NCBI GenBank assembly: GCA_002457735.1 | Contig: NTKO01000011.1 | Span: 1-38,086 of the forward strand | Origin: Bacteroidetes bacterium MED-G13 | GTDB lineage: Bacteria; Bacteroidota; Bacteroidia; Flavobacteriales; Flavobacteriaceae | Direction: 5' to 3' | DNA length: 38,086 bases | Position numbers and translations under genes: made by a program | Shown: in pieces, positions 1-6,947 of the stretch | Layout of the letters: the number at the start of each line of letters is the position of its first letter | How positions within the stretch are numbered: the stretch's first letter is position 1 | Notes under the pieces: model-generated | The model's database searches: none | The model's input: the letters and a program-made list of their open reading frames with translations, nothing else | What the model was told of the DNA's origin: nothing

Positions 1-1077
1 CAAAATATGATGGAAATTGCCTCCATAAATGGAAAATTAGAAGTTTTAGATTTTTCCTTTGACTTAGAAAATAGATATACAGTTTGGAGTGGTATAATTG
101 GAGGCACATTTCTAATGCTGTCCTATTTTGGAACAGATCAGAGTCAGGTCCAAAGATACTTGTCTGGAAAATCCCTCAGAGAAATGCAATTAGGAATGAT
201 ATTTAATGGAATGCTAAAAGTACCAATGCAATTTTTTATTTTATTCATCGGAGTAATGGTATTCGTTTTTTATCAATTTAATCTATCACCTTTGAACTTT
301 AATCCACAAGCAAACAATTTAATACATGGATCATCATACGAAAACGAATACAAAAGTTTAAATAATAAATTAAATGAAATTCACTTTGAAAAAGTTGGTA
401 AGATTAATGAGTTTATTGAAGATAATACTGAGATCAAAAAAATTGAACTTGTAAGATTAGAAAACGAAGAAAAAAAAATTAGACAAAAAGCAAAATCATT
501 AATTGAAAAAGCAGGAGCTGAAAAATCAAAAAAAATAGAAACAAATGATAAAGATTATATTTTTATAAATTTTATTTTAAACCATCTTCCCAAGGGGTTG
601 ATTGGGCTTATTATCGCTGTTATCCTTAGTGCAGCCATGTCATCAACATCAAGTGAAATTAATGCCCTAGCAACAACAACAAGCATGGATCTAATTAAAA
701 GAAACTACAGAAATATTGATGAAAAGAAAATAGTCTATTTGACTAAAGTTTTTACATTTTTTTGGGGAATTTGTGCAATTATTATTGCATGTGTTGCATT
801 TCTAGCAGATAATTTGATCCAACTTGTAAATATCATCGGGTCAATTTTTTACGGAAATGTACTTGGGATTTTTCTATTAGCTCTTTTTACAAAAAAAATT
901 CGATCTCTTTCGGTATTTACTTCTGCAATAATTACTCAAATTGCAATAATTTATATTTGGTGGATTGATATTATTCCGTTTCTTTGGCTAAATGTTCTTG
1001 GATGTTTTCTTGTAACTGCCCTATCAGCCATAATTGAACTTTTCATATCTATTTCAAATTTTTCCAGTTCTGAATAG
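1..1077 (+). CDS. Sodium/solute symporter (SSS family), 3' part, 5' end outside window
   Basis: The reading frame is open from the first base, so this is the C-terminal 358 residues of a larger inner-membrane symporter. The visible part begins in the membrane core (sequence like GTDQSQVQRYLSGKS, typical of the SSS family), then has two hydrophobic segments, a long lysine- and glutamate-rich stretch at about visible residues 100-182, and then NHLPKGLIGL and AAMSSTSSEINALATTTSMDL, which are characteristic of bacterial SSS transporters. Four or five further membrane segments follow. The charged insertion probably forms a helical hairpin outside the membrane; I recall similar insertions in flavobacterial homologues. 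The substrate cannot be told from sequence. The last 29 bases overlap the convergent DUF2911 gene. Confidence 0.85.
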   Translation, partial: QNMMEIASINGKLEVLDFSFDLENRYTVWSGIIGGTFLMLSYFGTDQSQVQRYLSGKSLREMQLGMIFNGMLKVPMQFFILFIGVMVFVFYQFNLSPLNFNPQANNLIHGSSYENEYKSLNNKLNEIHFEKVGKINEFIEDNTEIKKIELVRLENEEKKIRQKAKSLIEKAGAEKSKKIETNDKDYIFINFILNHLPKGLIGLIIAVILSAAMSSTSSEINALATTTSMDLIKRNYRNIDEKKIVYLTKVFTFFWGICAIIIACVAFLADNLIQLVNIIGSIFYGNVLGIFLLALFTKKIRSLSVFTSAIITQIAIIYIWWIDIIPFLWLNVLGCFLVTALSAIIELFISISNFSSSE

Positions 1078-1903
1078 AAGCTTTATTCATTTTAATATAA
1101 TTTTCATTTCCTGATTTTTCTGCCATTTTTAATGATTTTTTTGCAACCGAAATAGCTTTTTTGAGTAATTTATTTTCTGCTAAAATCAAGGAATATTGTC
1201 TCAATTGCCAGAATCTTGGATTTTCATTAGAATTCATTGCTAATTCCATGTATTCTAATGCTTTTTTTGCATCAATTTTTTGATCATTCATAAATACTGC
1301 AGCTTTATAATAGTCAGAAAATGTTGGGTTATTATTTAAAACCTCAGAAATTTTTAACATTACATTTTTGGTAGTTGGCACGGTAATGCGAACCGGAACG
1401 TAAGTGTTATCCCATAGAATTGCCATAACCGCAGCATCATTACTCAAATAATCAAAAGATATCTGTAAAGTCTCAGTTTTTATAGGCTCAGTTAAATTGT
1501 ATGCATCAACCCTCGTTTTTAAAACAACTTTGTTTTCATCCCAATTTCTTGGAACACCCCAGACATCAGTTTCAGCGTAAAAAATGATATCCCAAAAATT
1601 TTTATTGGGTATTGTATACAATGAATAAGTACCCGCTTTTATAGTAGTTGAGTTAATTAACACATCATCAGAAAATGAGATTTTTGTACTTTCATCAGCT
1701 CCAGTTCTCCAAATTTTGTCATAAGGTACTAGAGAACCAAAGATGTTTCTATTTTTCACAGAAGGCCTGGAATATTCAACACTAATTTCTGTCAAACCAA
1801 CTGTTTGAAACACCGTTGATTTTGGACTTGCAGCAGGGATTTCAAGCTGTGCGATTATCATGTTAAATGAAAGAAATACAAACAAATTGAATATGCGTTT
1901 CAT
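1049..1903 (-). CDS. Secreted DUF2911 domain protein with helical C-terminus
   Basis: A 284-residue protein. Residues 1-18 form a signal peptide with a likely cleavage site near A18, so it is exported. Residues about 22-170 match DUF2911, a beta-rich domain common in Bacteroidota; recognisable pieces are VEYSRPSVKNR, IWRTGADESTKI and AGTYSLYTIP. Residues about 185-280 are helical with TPR-like spacing (ALEYMELAMNSNENPRFW, then KAISVAKKSLKMAEKSGN). The function of DUF2911 is unknown. The 3' end overlaps the symporter gene by 29 bases, and the 5' end faces the photolyase operon across 48 bases that hold promoter-like boxes for both strands. Confidence 0.85.
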   Translation of the reverse strand: MKRIFNLFVFLSFNMIIAQLEIPAASPKSTVFQTVGLTEISVEYSRPSVKNRNIFGSLVPYDKIWRTGADESTKISFSDDVLINSTTIKAGTYSLYTIPNKNFWDIIFYAETDVWGVPRNWDENKVVLKTRVDAYNLTEPIKTETLQISFDYLSNDAAVMAILWDNTYVPVRITVPTTKNVMLKISEVLNNNPTFSDYYKAAVFMNDQKIDAKKALEYMELAMNSNENPRFWQLRQYSLILAENKLLKKAISVAKKSLKMAEKSGNENYIKMNKASIQNWKNLK

Positions 1904-1919
1904 ATTTATAAAGTTTTAT

Positions 1920-1927
1920 TAGTTTTG
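1920..1927 (+). promoter_or_regulatory. Putative -7 box for the photolyase operon
   Basis: TAGTTTTG fits the Bacteroidota -7 consensus TAnnTTTG and lies 24 bases before the aquaporin start, giving an expected leader of roughly 18 bases. No good -33 TTTG is seen at the standard distance, so this is only a candidate. It overlaps the region used by the opposing DUF2911 promoter. Confidence 0.4.
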
Positions 1928-1930
1928 TTT

Positions 1931-1938
1931 CAAATTTA
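1931..1938 (-). promoter_or_regulatory. Putative -7 box for the DUF2911 gene
   Basis: Read on the minus strand this is TAAATTTG, a full match to TAnnTTTG, 27 bases upstream of the DUF2911 start. Its spacing is right for a short leader. It stands head to head with the plus-strand candidate at 1920-1927. Confidence 0.4.
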
Positions 1939-1951
1939 ATGAAATAATATT

Positions 1952-2575
1952 ATGAACAAGTATATCACAGAATTTATAGGAACTTTTTTTCTAGTTTTAA
2001 TCATAGGTATTACAAATAATCCAATTGCAATCGGAATTGGTCTTTCGGTTCTAGTCTACATGGGTGCTCACATCTCTGGAGCTCACTATAATCCCGTGGT
2101 ATCATTGGCTATGTTTATTCAAAAAGAAATTAACAAATCGGAACTACTGTATTATATTATTTCACAGCTAACAGCATCTGTTGCTGCAACCTTTGCAATA
2201 CAAAATTTTGATATTAATTCATTTGAAGTTGTTGCAAATACGAGTAATAGAGCTTCTTTTCTTATGGCTGAAATACTTTTTACTTTTCTACTTGTTTTTG
2301 TAATATTAAATGTCGCATTGCACCCAAAACTAAAAAATAATCAATTTTATGGTTTTGCAATTGGTTTAACTGTAGCAGCTGGCGCTTTGACTGTTGGGAA
2401 TATTTCTGGAGCTGTATTTAATCCAGCTGTCAGTTTTGGACCCACATTTTTTGCAATATTAGATCCAAATGAGCTTTCATCAGCTGTACAGTCCAATGAC
2501 TTCTTTTTCTACTATTTAATTGCGACATTAATTGGCTCATTAATTGCTAGTTATCTCTTTAAAAGAGTGAATTAA
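1952..2575 (+). CDS. MIP-family channel (aquaporin-like) with altered filter residues
   Basis: A 207-residue inner-membrane channel with six hydrophobic segments and the two half-helix motifs of the major intrinsic protein family. The first is SGAHYNPVVS (NPV at residues 47-49 instead of NPA); the second is SGAVFNPAVSFGP (NPA at 157-159). The residue after the second NPA, which is arginine in classical water and glycerol channels and forms the ar/R selectivity filter, is valine here (V160). The pore is therefore likely wider or less polar than in AqpZ, and the substrate cannot be assumed to be water. It is the first gene of the eleven-gene operon, and its stop overlaps the next start (TAATG). 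Confidence 0.88.
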   Translation: MNKYITEFIGTFFLVLIIGITNNPIAIGIGLSVLVYMGAHISGAHYNPVVSLAMFIQKEINKSELLYYIISQLTASVAATFAIQNFDINSFEVVANTSNRASFLMAEILFTFLLVFVILNVALHPKLKNNQFYGFAIGLTVAAGALTVGNISGAVFNPAVSFGPTFFAILDPNELSSAVQSNDFFFYYLIATLIGSLIASYLFKRVN

Positions 2576-3198
2576 TGTTTTTTGATGAATACCAAATTGA
2601 AAAATTAGAAAAAATTTACAGGGTAAACCTAATGAATTCTTGTTCTGGTTACAAATCAGCAAATTTAATTGGAACAATTTCTAAAAATGGCCAATATAAT
2701 CTTGCAGTTTTTAGTTCGATTGTTCATTTAGGTTCTAATCCACCTCTTTTGGGATTTTTTCTTAGACCAACAGAAGTCGTTCCAAGACATACTTACCTTA
2801 ACATTAAGGAAAGGGAGTTTTACACGATAAATTCAGTTGATATATTGAATTTTGAAAAAGCGCACCACACATCTGCTAAATACCCCAGAGATATCAGTGA
2901 ATTTGATATCACAGGAATAAAGCCAAAAATTACCCATAATTTCCCAGCACCATTTGTTGATTCATCAAATATTAAAATTGGAATGAAGTTTGTAGAAGAG
3001 TTAAAAATCAAACATAACAGATCAAGGTTAATAGTTGGAAAAATAGTTAGTTTGGATGTAAAGGATGAAATGATAAACGATGATGGCTTTATAGACCTTT
3101 ATAAATCCCAAATAGCAACAATTAGCGGATGTGATGGTTATTCATTTCCTAAAAAAAATGAAAGAAAAGGTTACCAAAAGCCACGCAAAATCAAATAA
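2575..3198 (+). CDS. Flavin reductase-like (FMN-binding split barrel) protein
   Basis: 207 residues. The order of conserved segments fits the flavin reductase-like / flavoredoxin family: NSCSGYKSANLIGT near residue 21, then NLAVFSSIVHLGSNPPLLGFF (about 42-62), RHTYLNI, and an N-terminal-half barrel that binds FMN. Members reduce or carry flavin; a link to photolyase FAD supply or to flavin-dependent oxidation chemistry is inference from the neighbours only. The protein is cytoplasmic, with no signal peptide. It begins at the ATG that overlaps the channel gene stop, and its 3' end overlaps the DUF2256 gene by about 41 bases in another frame. Confidence 0.8.
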   Translation: MFFDEYQIEKLEKIYRVNLMNSCSGYKSANLIGTISKNGQYNLAVFSSIVHLGSNPPLLGFFLRPTEVVPRHTYLNIKEREFYTINSVDILNFEKAHHTSAKYPRDISEFDITGIKPKITHNFPAPFVDSSNIKIGMKFVEELKIKHNRSRLIVGKIVSLDVKDEMINDDGFIDLYKSQIATISGCDGYSFPKKNERKGYQKPRKIK

Positions 3199-3325
3199 AA
3201 GCTATTTACCGACAAAAGAATGTCCAGTTTGTAAACGTCCATTTACATGGAGAAAAAAATGGAAAAGAAATTGGGATTTTGTAATCTACTGTTCAAAAAA
3301 ATGTAAACAAATTGGAAGAGGTTAA
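3158..3325 (+). CDS. DUF2256 small zinc-ribbon-like protein
   Basis: About 55 residues from the ATG at 3158. An upstream ATG at 3131 is possible but would extend the overlap with the flavin reductase gene and add residues that family members lack. The sequence is diagnostic of DUF2256: a CPVC pair, then RPFTWRKKWKRNWD, then YCSKKC, giving four cysteines suited to zinc binding. The biochemical role is unknown. From memory, DUF2256 genes are repeatedly found next to photolyase/cryptochrome-family genes in marine bacteria, as here. Both ends overlap neighbours: about 41 bases with the gene before and 14 bases with the photolyase gene after. Confidence 0.85.
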   Translation: MKEKVTKSHAKSNKSYLPTKECPVCKRPFTWRKKWKRNWDFVIYCSKKCKQIGRG

Positions 3326-4790
3326 CATAATTTTACCTAATCAACTTTTTGAAAATAATCCACTTTTCAAATTAAACCTCCCAACCTTTCTCATAGAGGA
3401 AACTATTTTCTTTAAAGAATTCAATTTTCATAAACAAAAAATATTTTTCCACAGAATTGGCATGAAAAAATATGAAAAACATTGCAAAAAATTTTTGTCA
3501 GAAGTATTTTATTTAGAATCAAAAGACAAAAATGCAAATATTAGAGAATTAGTAATCTCACTAAAATTGAGTGGATTAAAAAAAATCAACCTAGTTCAAT
3601 TTGATGACAACTGGCTAAAAAAAAGATTAATTTCCGCCTCTGAGGGGATATCATTAAATTTCATTGAAACGCCACAATTTTTAAATACATTAGATCAAAA
3701 TAGTATTTTTTTTAAAAAAGATAAATCAAAATTTTTCCAAACAAGCTTCTATAAATCACAAAGAAAGAGACTCGATATTTTGATGACTAATAACAAACCC
3801 TGTGGTGGAAAATGGACATATGATGATGAAAACAGAAAAAAATATCCCGCAAAAAAAACTCCACCTGACATTAAGTTTCCAGCAATTAGTAATTCAAATT
3901 ATTATCATGATTCAGTTAAATATATTGATGATAATTTTAAAGATAATATTGGAAAGTTAAACGAAAATTTCACGTACCCCACAGATCATAACGAAGCAAA
4001 AATATGGTTTGAAAATTTTTTAAATGAAAGATTTCTTGAATTTGGAGATTATGAAGATGCTATTGTAAAAGAATCTTCCATATTAAATCACAGCTTAATA
4101 TCTCCTCTACTCAACTCAGGTTTATTAACACCTAAGTATGCAATCGAAAGAATTTTAACTTTTGCGGAGCAAAAAAATATACCTATTAATTCAAATGAAG
4201 GAATCATCAGACAAATTATAGGATGGAGAGAATTTATTAGAGGAATATACGTTGTAAAAGGTTCATATGAAAGAACACGAAATTTCTGGAATTTTAAAAA
4301 AGAAATGCCAAAATCATTCTACACTGGAAATACGGGAATTGATCCTGTTGATGATTGTATTAAGAAGCTACTAAATACTGGATATTTACATCATATTGAA
4401 AGGCTTATGGTGATCGGTAATTTTATGTTTTTATGTGAAATTAAGCCTGATGCTGTTTACAATTGGTTTATGGAATTATTTATTGATTCTTATGACTGGG
4501 TGATGGTACCAAATGTTTATGGAATGAGTCAGTATGCTGATGGTGGTTTAATGTCAACAAAACCTTACATAAGCAGCAGTAATTATATTATGAAAATGAG
4601 TAATTACAAAAAAGGGGATTGGCAACAAATATGGGATGCTCTCTATTGGAGATTTATTTCTAATAATACAGATTTTTTTAAGTCCAACCCCAGGTTGTCA
4701 ATGATGGTTATCACACTAAACAGAATGAATAAAGATAAACTAGACAACCACCATAAAATAGCAAATGATTTTTTAAATAATCTCAAATGA
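3312..4790 (+). CDS. Cryptochrome/photolyase-related protein (PhrB/FeS-BCP family), TTG start
   Basis: 492 residues of the DPRP/PF04244 family, which includes bacterial (6-4) photolyases such as PhrB. Diagnostic parts are NIILPNQLFENNPLF at the N-terminus, GWREFIRGIY, TGYLHHIERLMVIGNFM, MELFIDSYDWVMVPNVYGMSQ and GGLMSTKPYISSSNYI. The frame has a stop at 3282 and no ATG until about residue 50, so TTG at 3312 is the likely start; it keeps the first strand of the N-terminal domain. In PhrB the segment after KMS.Y carries CxxC and a further Cys for the 4Fe-4S cluster; here residues about 428-440 read MSNYKKGDWQQIW with no cysteine, so a cluster is unlikely. It presumably binds FAD and repairs UV photoproducts. 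Confidence 0.88.
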   Translation: MEEVNIILPNQLFENNPLFKLNLPTFLIEETIFFKEFNFHKQKIFFHRIGMKKYEKHCKKFLSEVFYLESKDKNANIRELVISLKLSGLKKINLVQFDDNWLKKRLISASEGISLNFIETPQFLNTLDQNSIFFKKDKSKFFQTSFYKSQRKRLDILMTNNKPCGGKWTYDDENRKKYPAKKTPPDIKFPAISNSNYYHDSVKYIDDNFKDNIGKLNENFTYPTDHNEAKIWFENFLNERFLEFGDYEDAIVKESSILNHSLISPLLNSGLLTPKYAIERILTFAEQKNIPINSNEGIIRQIIGWREFIRGIYVVKGSYERTRNFWNFKKEMPKSFYTGNTGIDPVDDCIKKLLNTGYLHHIERLMVIGNFMFLCEIKPDAVYNWFMELFIDSYDWVMVPNVYGMSQYADGGLMSTKPYISSSNYIMKMSNYKKGDWQQIWDALYWRFISNNTDFFKSNPRLSMMVITLNRMNKDKLDNHHKIANDFLNNLK

Positions 4791-5191
4791 TTTTTAATTC
4801 TACATACACTGACCCAGAAAAAGATCTTGAGGTTGATAAGATTATTGGAAAAAAATTTAATTTGATTGAATCAATTATTATGGGTGGAATAGGATCTAAA
4901 AGACTCATTTTAGACAGTTTCAGTGTAAAATTTGAAGATTATATTAAAGATGGCTTTGATTTAAATTATGTAAATATAGAACTCAGAAAAAAAGGAATTA
5001 AAGTTTTTATTACTAACAGGCAAAACCGAATTACCTGGGTTATTCCTTACTACAGACTGGTAATTTATAAAACCCCATTTTTTTCAATTCACTGTAACGG
5101 CAGTTTTCTAAAATTTAGCAACAAGCTAAACCACAAAGAAAATTTATCATTTTTTAGAAAGCTTGTTAAAATAAAATCTAATCAATTTTAA
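4787..5191 (+). CDS. Conserved-looking protein of unknown function in photolyase operon
   Basis: 134 residues, not recognised. The start overlaps the photolyase stop by four bases (ATGA), so translation is probably coupled. There is no signal peptide or membrane segment. The middle (about residues 45-110) alternates hydrophobic and charged residues as in a beta-rich fold, including ITWVIPYYRLVIYKTPFF; the C-terminus is basic. Placement between two genes of the photolyase-associated set suggests a role with them, but nothing in the sequence defines a chemistry. Base composition and lysine/asparagine-rich codon use match the neighbours, so there is no sign of recent transfer. Confidence 0.7.
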   Translation: MIFNSTYTDPEKDLEVDKIIGKKFNLIESIIMGGIGSKRLILDSFSVKFEDYIKDGFDLNYVNIELRKKGIKVFITNRQNRITWVIPYYRLVIYKTPFFSIHCNGSFLKFSNKLNHKENLSFFRKLVKIKSNQF

Positions 5192-5195
5192 ACAA

Positions 5196-5477
5196 ATGTT
5201 TAGAAAATTTAATGGCACAGATATTGATAGAATCATAGAAATGGCATGGGAAGATAGAACTACTTTTGATGCTATTTACAAAGACTTTGGATTAAGTGAA
5301 TCTAAGGTAATCCATTTGATGAGAATAAACCTAAAGCCGTCAAGTTTTAGGCTTTGGAGAAGAAGGGTTACTGGTAGAAAGACAAAACACTTAAAAAAAA
5401 GGGATTTTGCTGAAGGTAGATTTAAATGTAGCAGACAAAAGCACATTAGTTTAAATAAAATTAGTAAACGCAAATGA
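5196..5477 (+). CDS. TIGR03643/DUF2805 family protein
   Basis: 93 residues. The first 65 match the TIGR03643 (DUF2805) family, with pieces such as IDRIIEMAWEDRTTFDAI, FGLSESKVIHLMR and PSSFRLWRRRVTGRKTKH. The segment at about residues 24-44 has the look of a helix-turn-helix (alternating helix, GLSES turn, second helix), and the protein is strongly basic, so nucleic-acid binding is possible but unproven. From memory the family occurs next to DUF2256 and photolyase-related genes in many marine bacteria, matching this arrangement. It starts four bases after the preceding gene, and its stop overlaps the following start (ATGA). Confidence 0.82.
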   Translation: MFRKFNGTDIDRIIEMAWEDRTTFDAIYKDFGLSESKVIHLMRINLKPSSFRLWRRRVTGRKTKHLKKRDFAEGRFKCSRQKHISLNKISKRK

Positions 5478-5695
5478 AAATTATTGAAAAGGCAATTGAG
5501 TTTGAAAATAGAAAGCACACTTATAAAAGCACAAATGAAAAAATTGTTGCATCCAGAGAGGTTAAAAATCTCATTTTAGACTTAAACGAAGTTTATAAAA
5601 AAAATAAAGATTCTGAAATAATGGAAATGATGAAACGGCTTACTGCTATAAAGAGAAAAGTAGAAAAAAGATTAAAAGGTAGACCACAAGCTTAA
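5474..5695 (+). CDS. Small basic helical protein of unknown function
   Basis: 73 residues, not recognised. It is rich in lysine and glutamate, and two long helices are predicted by eye (about 2-15 and 28-66), the second ending in a very basic tail (KRKVEKRLKGRPQA). No cysteine, signal peptide or membrane segment is present. The start overlaps the preceding stop by four bases, and the stop abuts the next ATG without a gap, so it is almost certainly translated as part of the operon. It could be a nucleic-acid- or partner-binding accessory protein, but no function can be assigned. Confidence 0.65.
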   Translation: MKIIEKAIEFENRKHTYKSTNEKIVASREVKNLILDLNEVYKKNKDSEIMEMMKRLTAIKRKVEKRLKGRPQA

Positions 5696-6379
5696 ATGAA
5701 GAATATTGTAATAATTGGTGGTACTAAAGGAATTGGAAAAGCTATTGTAAATTCTCTTGTAACCAATAATAATATAACTTGTTTAAGCAGAAATAAATCT
5801 GATTTTTCTCATGACAACTACAGTCACATTAAATACAATTCTTTAGTAGATGAGTTGCCTGAAATTCAATCTGTTGATTGTTTGATATATTGTCCTGGCT
5901 CAATTAATTTAAAACCAATTACTAATTTAAGCATTGATGATTTTAGAGACGATTTTGAAATTAATGTTATCGGAGCCGTTAAGTGCATAAAAAAGTACTT
6001 ACCACAACTTAAAAGTGGTGATAAGCCATCTATATTGTTATTTAGTACGGTAGCCACCAAATTAGGTATGCCATATCACGCTTCTGTTTCTGTTGCAAAA
6101 TCTGGTATTGATGGACTTGTCAAAACCTTAGGAGCTGAATTGTCTCCAAAAATTAGAATTAATGCCATTGCTCCAACTATTACTGATACAGAATTGGCTT
6201 CAAAAATCTTAAGAAATGAAAAAGTTATTGAAAATTTGATTGAAAGACACCCACTAAAAAAAATATTATCTGCTGATGAAGTGTCAAAAATGGCAGAATT
6301 TTTAATATCTGATAAATCATCATCAATTTCAGGTCAAATTTTTAATATGGATGCAGGAATAGTTTCCTTCAAAAGTTAA
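5696..6379 (+). CDS. Short-chain dehydrogenase/reductase family protein, catalytic Tyr absent
   Basis: 227 residues with a classical SDR Rossmann fold: GGTKGIG at residues 8-14 binds NAD(P), then CLIYCPG, NVIGAVKC in mid-protein, and RINAIAP after the active-site region. In the active site, K135 is preceded by SVSVA, so the position of the YxxxK tyrosine (K minus 4) is V131; the only nearby tyrosine, Y127, is eight residues before the lysine. I recall related SDRs beside photolyase genes with a similar HASxxxAK arrangement, so this may be a subfamily trait rather than a defect. The reaction and substrate are unknown. The start abuts the preceding stop. Confidence 0.82.
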   Translation: MKNIVIIGGTKGIGKAIVNSLVTNNNITCLSRNKSDFSHDNYSHIKYNSLVDELPEIQSVDCLIYCPGSINLKPITNLSIDDFRDDFEINVIGAVKCIKKYLPQLKSGDKPSILLFSTVATKLGMPYHASVSVAKSGIDGLVKTLGAELSPKIRINAIAPTITDTELASKILRNEKVIENLIERHPLKKILSADEVSKMAEFLISDKSSSISGQIFNMDAGIVSFKS

Positions 6380-6383
6380 TTAT

Positions 6384-6947
6384 ATGGTAAAGATTGTTAG
6401 TATTTCGATGATTATGATTTTAACCTTCACAGGAATAAAGATGATTAATAGCCCTGAAAACAATTTTTCTGATATGAAATCTATTTATGAAATTCCCCTC
6501 AAAGATATTAAAGGGAATCCCCTTGATCTTAGTAAATTTAAGGGCAAATATATGTTGTTTGTAAACGTTGCTTCCAAATGTGGTTTTACAAAACAATACA
6601 AAGAATTACAGCAACTTTATGTTAATAATCAAGATAAAATAGTTGTCATTGGCGTGCCCTGTAACCAATTTGGCAATCAGGAACCGGGAAACGAAAAGCA
6701 GATATCTCTTTTTTGTTCTGAGAAATATAATGTTAGTTTTCCTTTGACAGAAAAAATAAAAGTCAGAGGTTCTGATAAGCACATGCTTTACACATGGCTA
6801 ACCTCCAAAGAGTTGAATGGAAGTAAAAACTCAAGTGTGAAATGGAATTTTCAAAAGTACTTGGTAAGCCCTGAGGGAAATTTAGTCGATTATTGGTATT
6901 CTCTAACTAATCCCTCCAGCTCTAAAATTACCAATTATCTAAGATGA
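6384..6947 (+). CDS. Glutathione peroxidase-family thiol peroxidase, exported
   Basis: 187 residues. An N-terminal hydrophobic segment (about residues 3-20) points to export or membrane anchoring, so it likely acts in the periplasm. The catalytic set is complete: C66 in NVASKCGFT, Q99 in NQFGNQEPG, and W154-N155 in WNFQKYL. C111 in ISLFCSEKYNVSFP sits where thioredoxin-dependent members carry the resolving cysteine, so the reductant is more likely a thioredoxin-type protein than glutathione. It reduces hydrogen peroxide or lipid hydroperoxides, which fits a photo-oxidative stress operon. The stop overlaps the next start (ATGA). Confidence 0.9.
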   Translation: MVKIVSISMIMILTFTGIKMINSPENNFSDMKSIYEIPLKDIKGNPLDLSKFKGKYMLFVNVASKCGFTKQYKELQQLYVNNQDKIVVIGVPCNQFGNQEPGNEKQISLFCSEKYNVSFPLTEKIKVRGSDKHMLYTWLTSKELNGSKNSSVKWNFQKYLVSPEGNLVDYWYSLTNPSSSKITNYLR

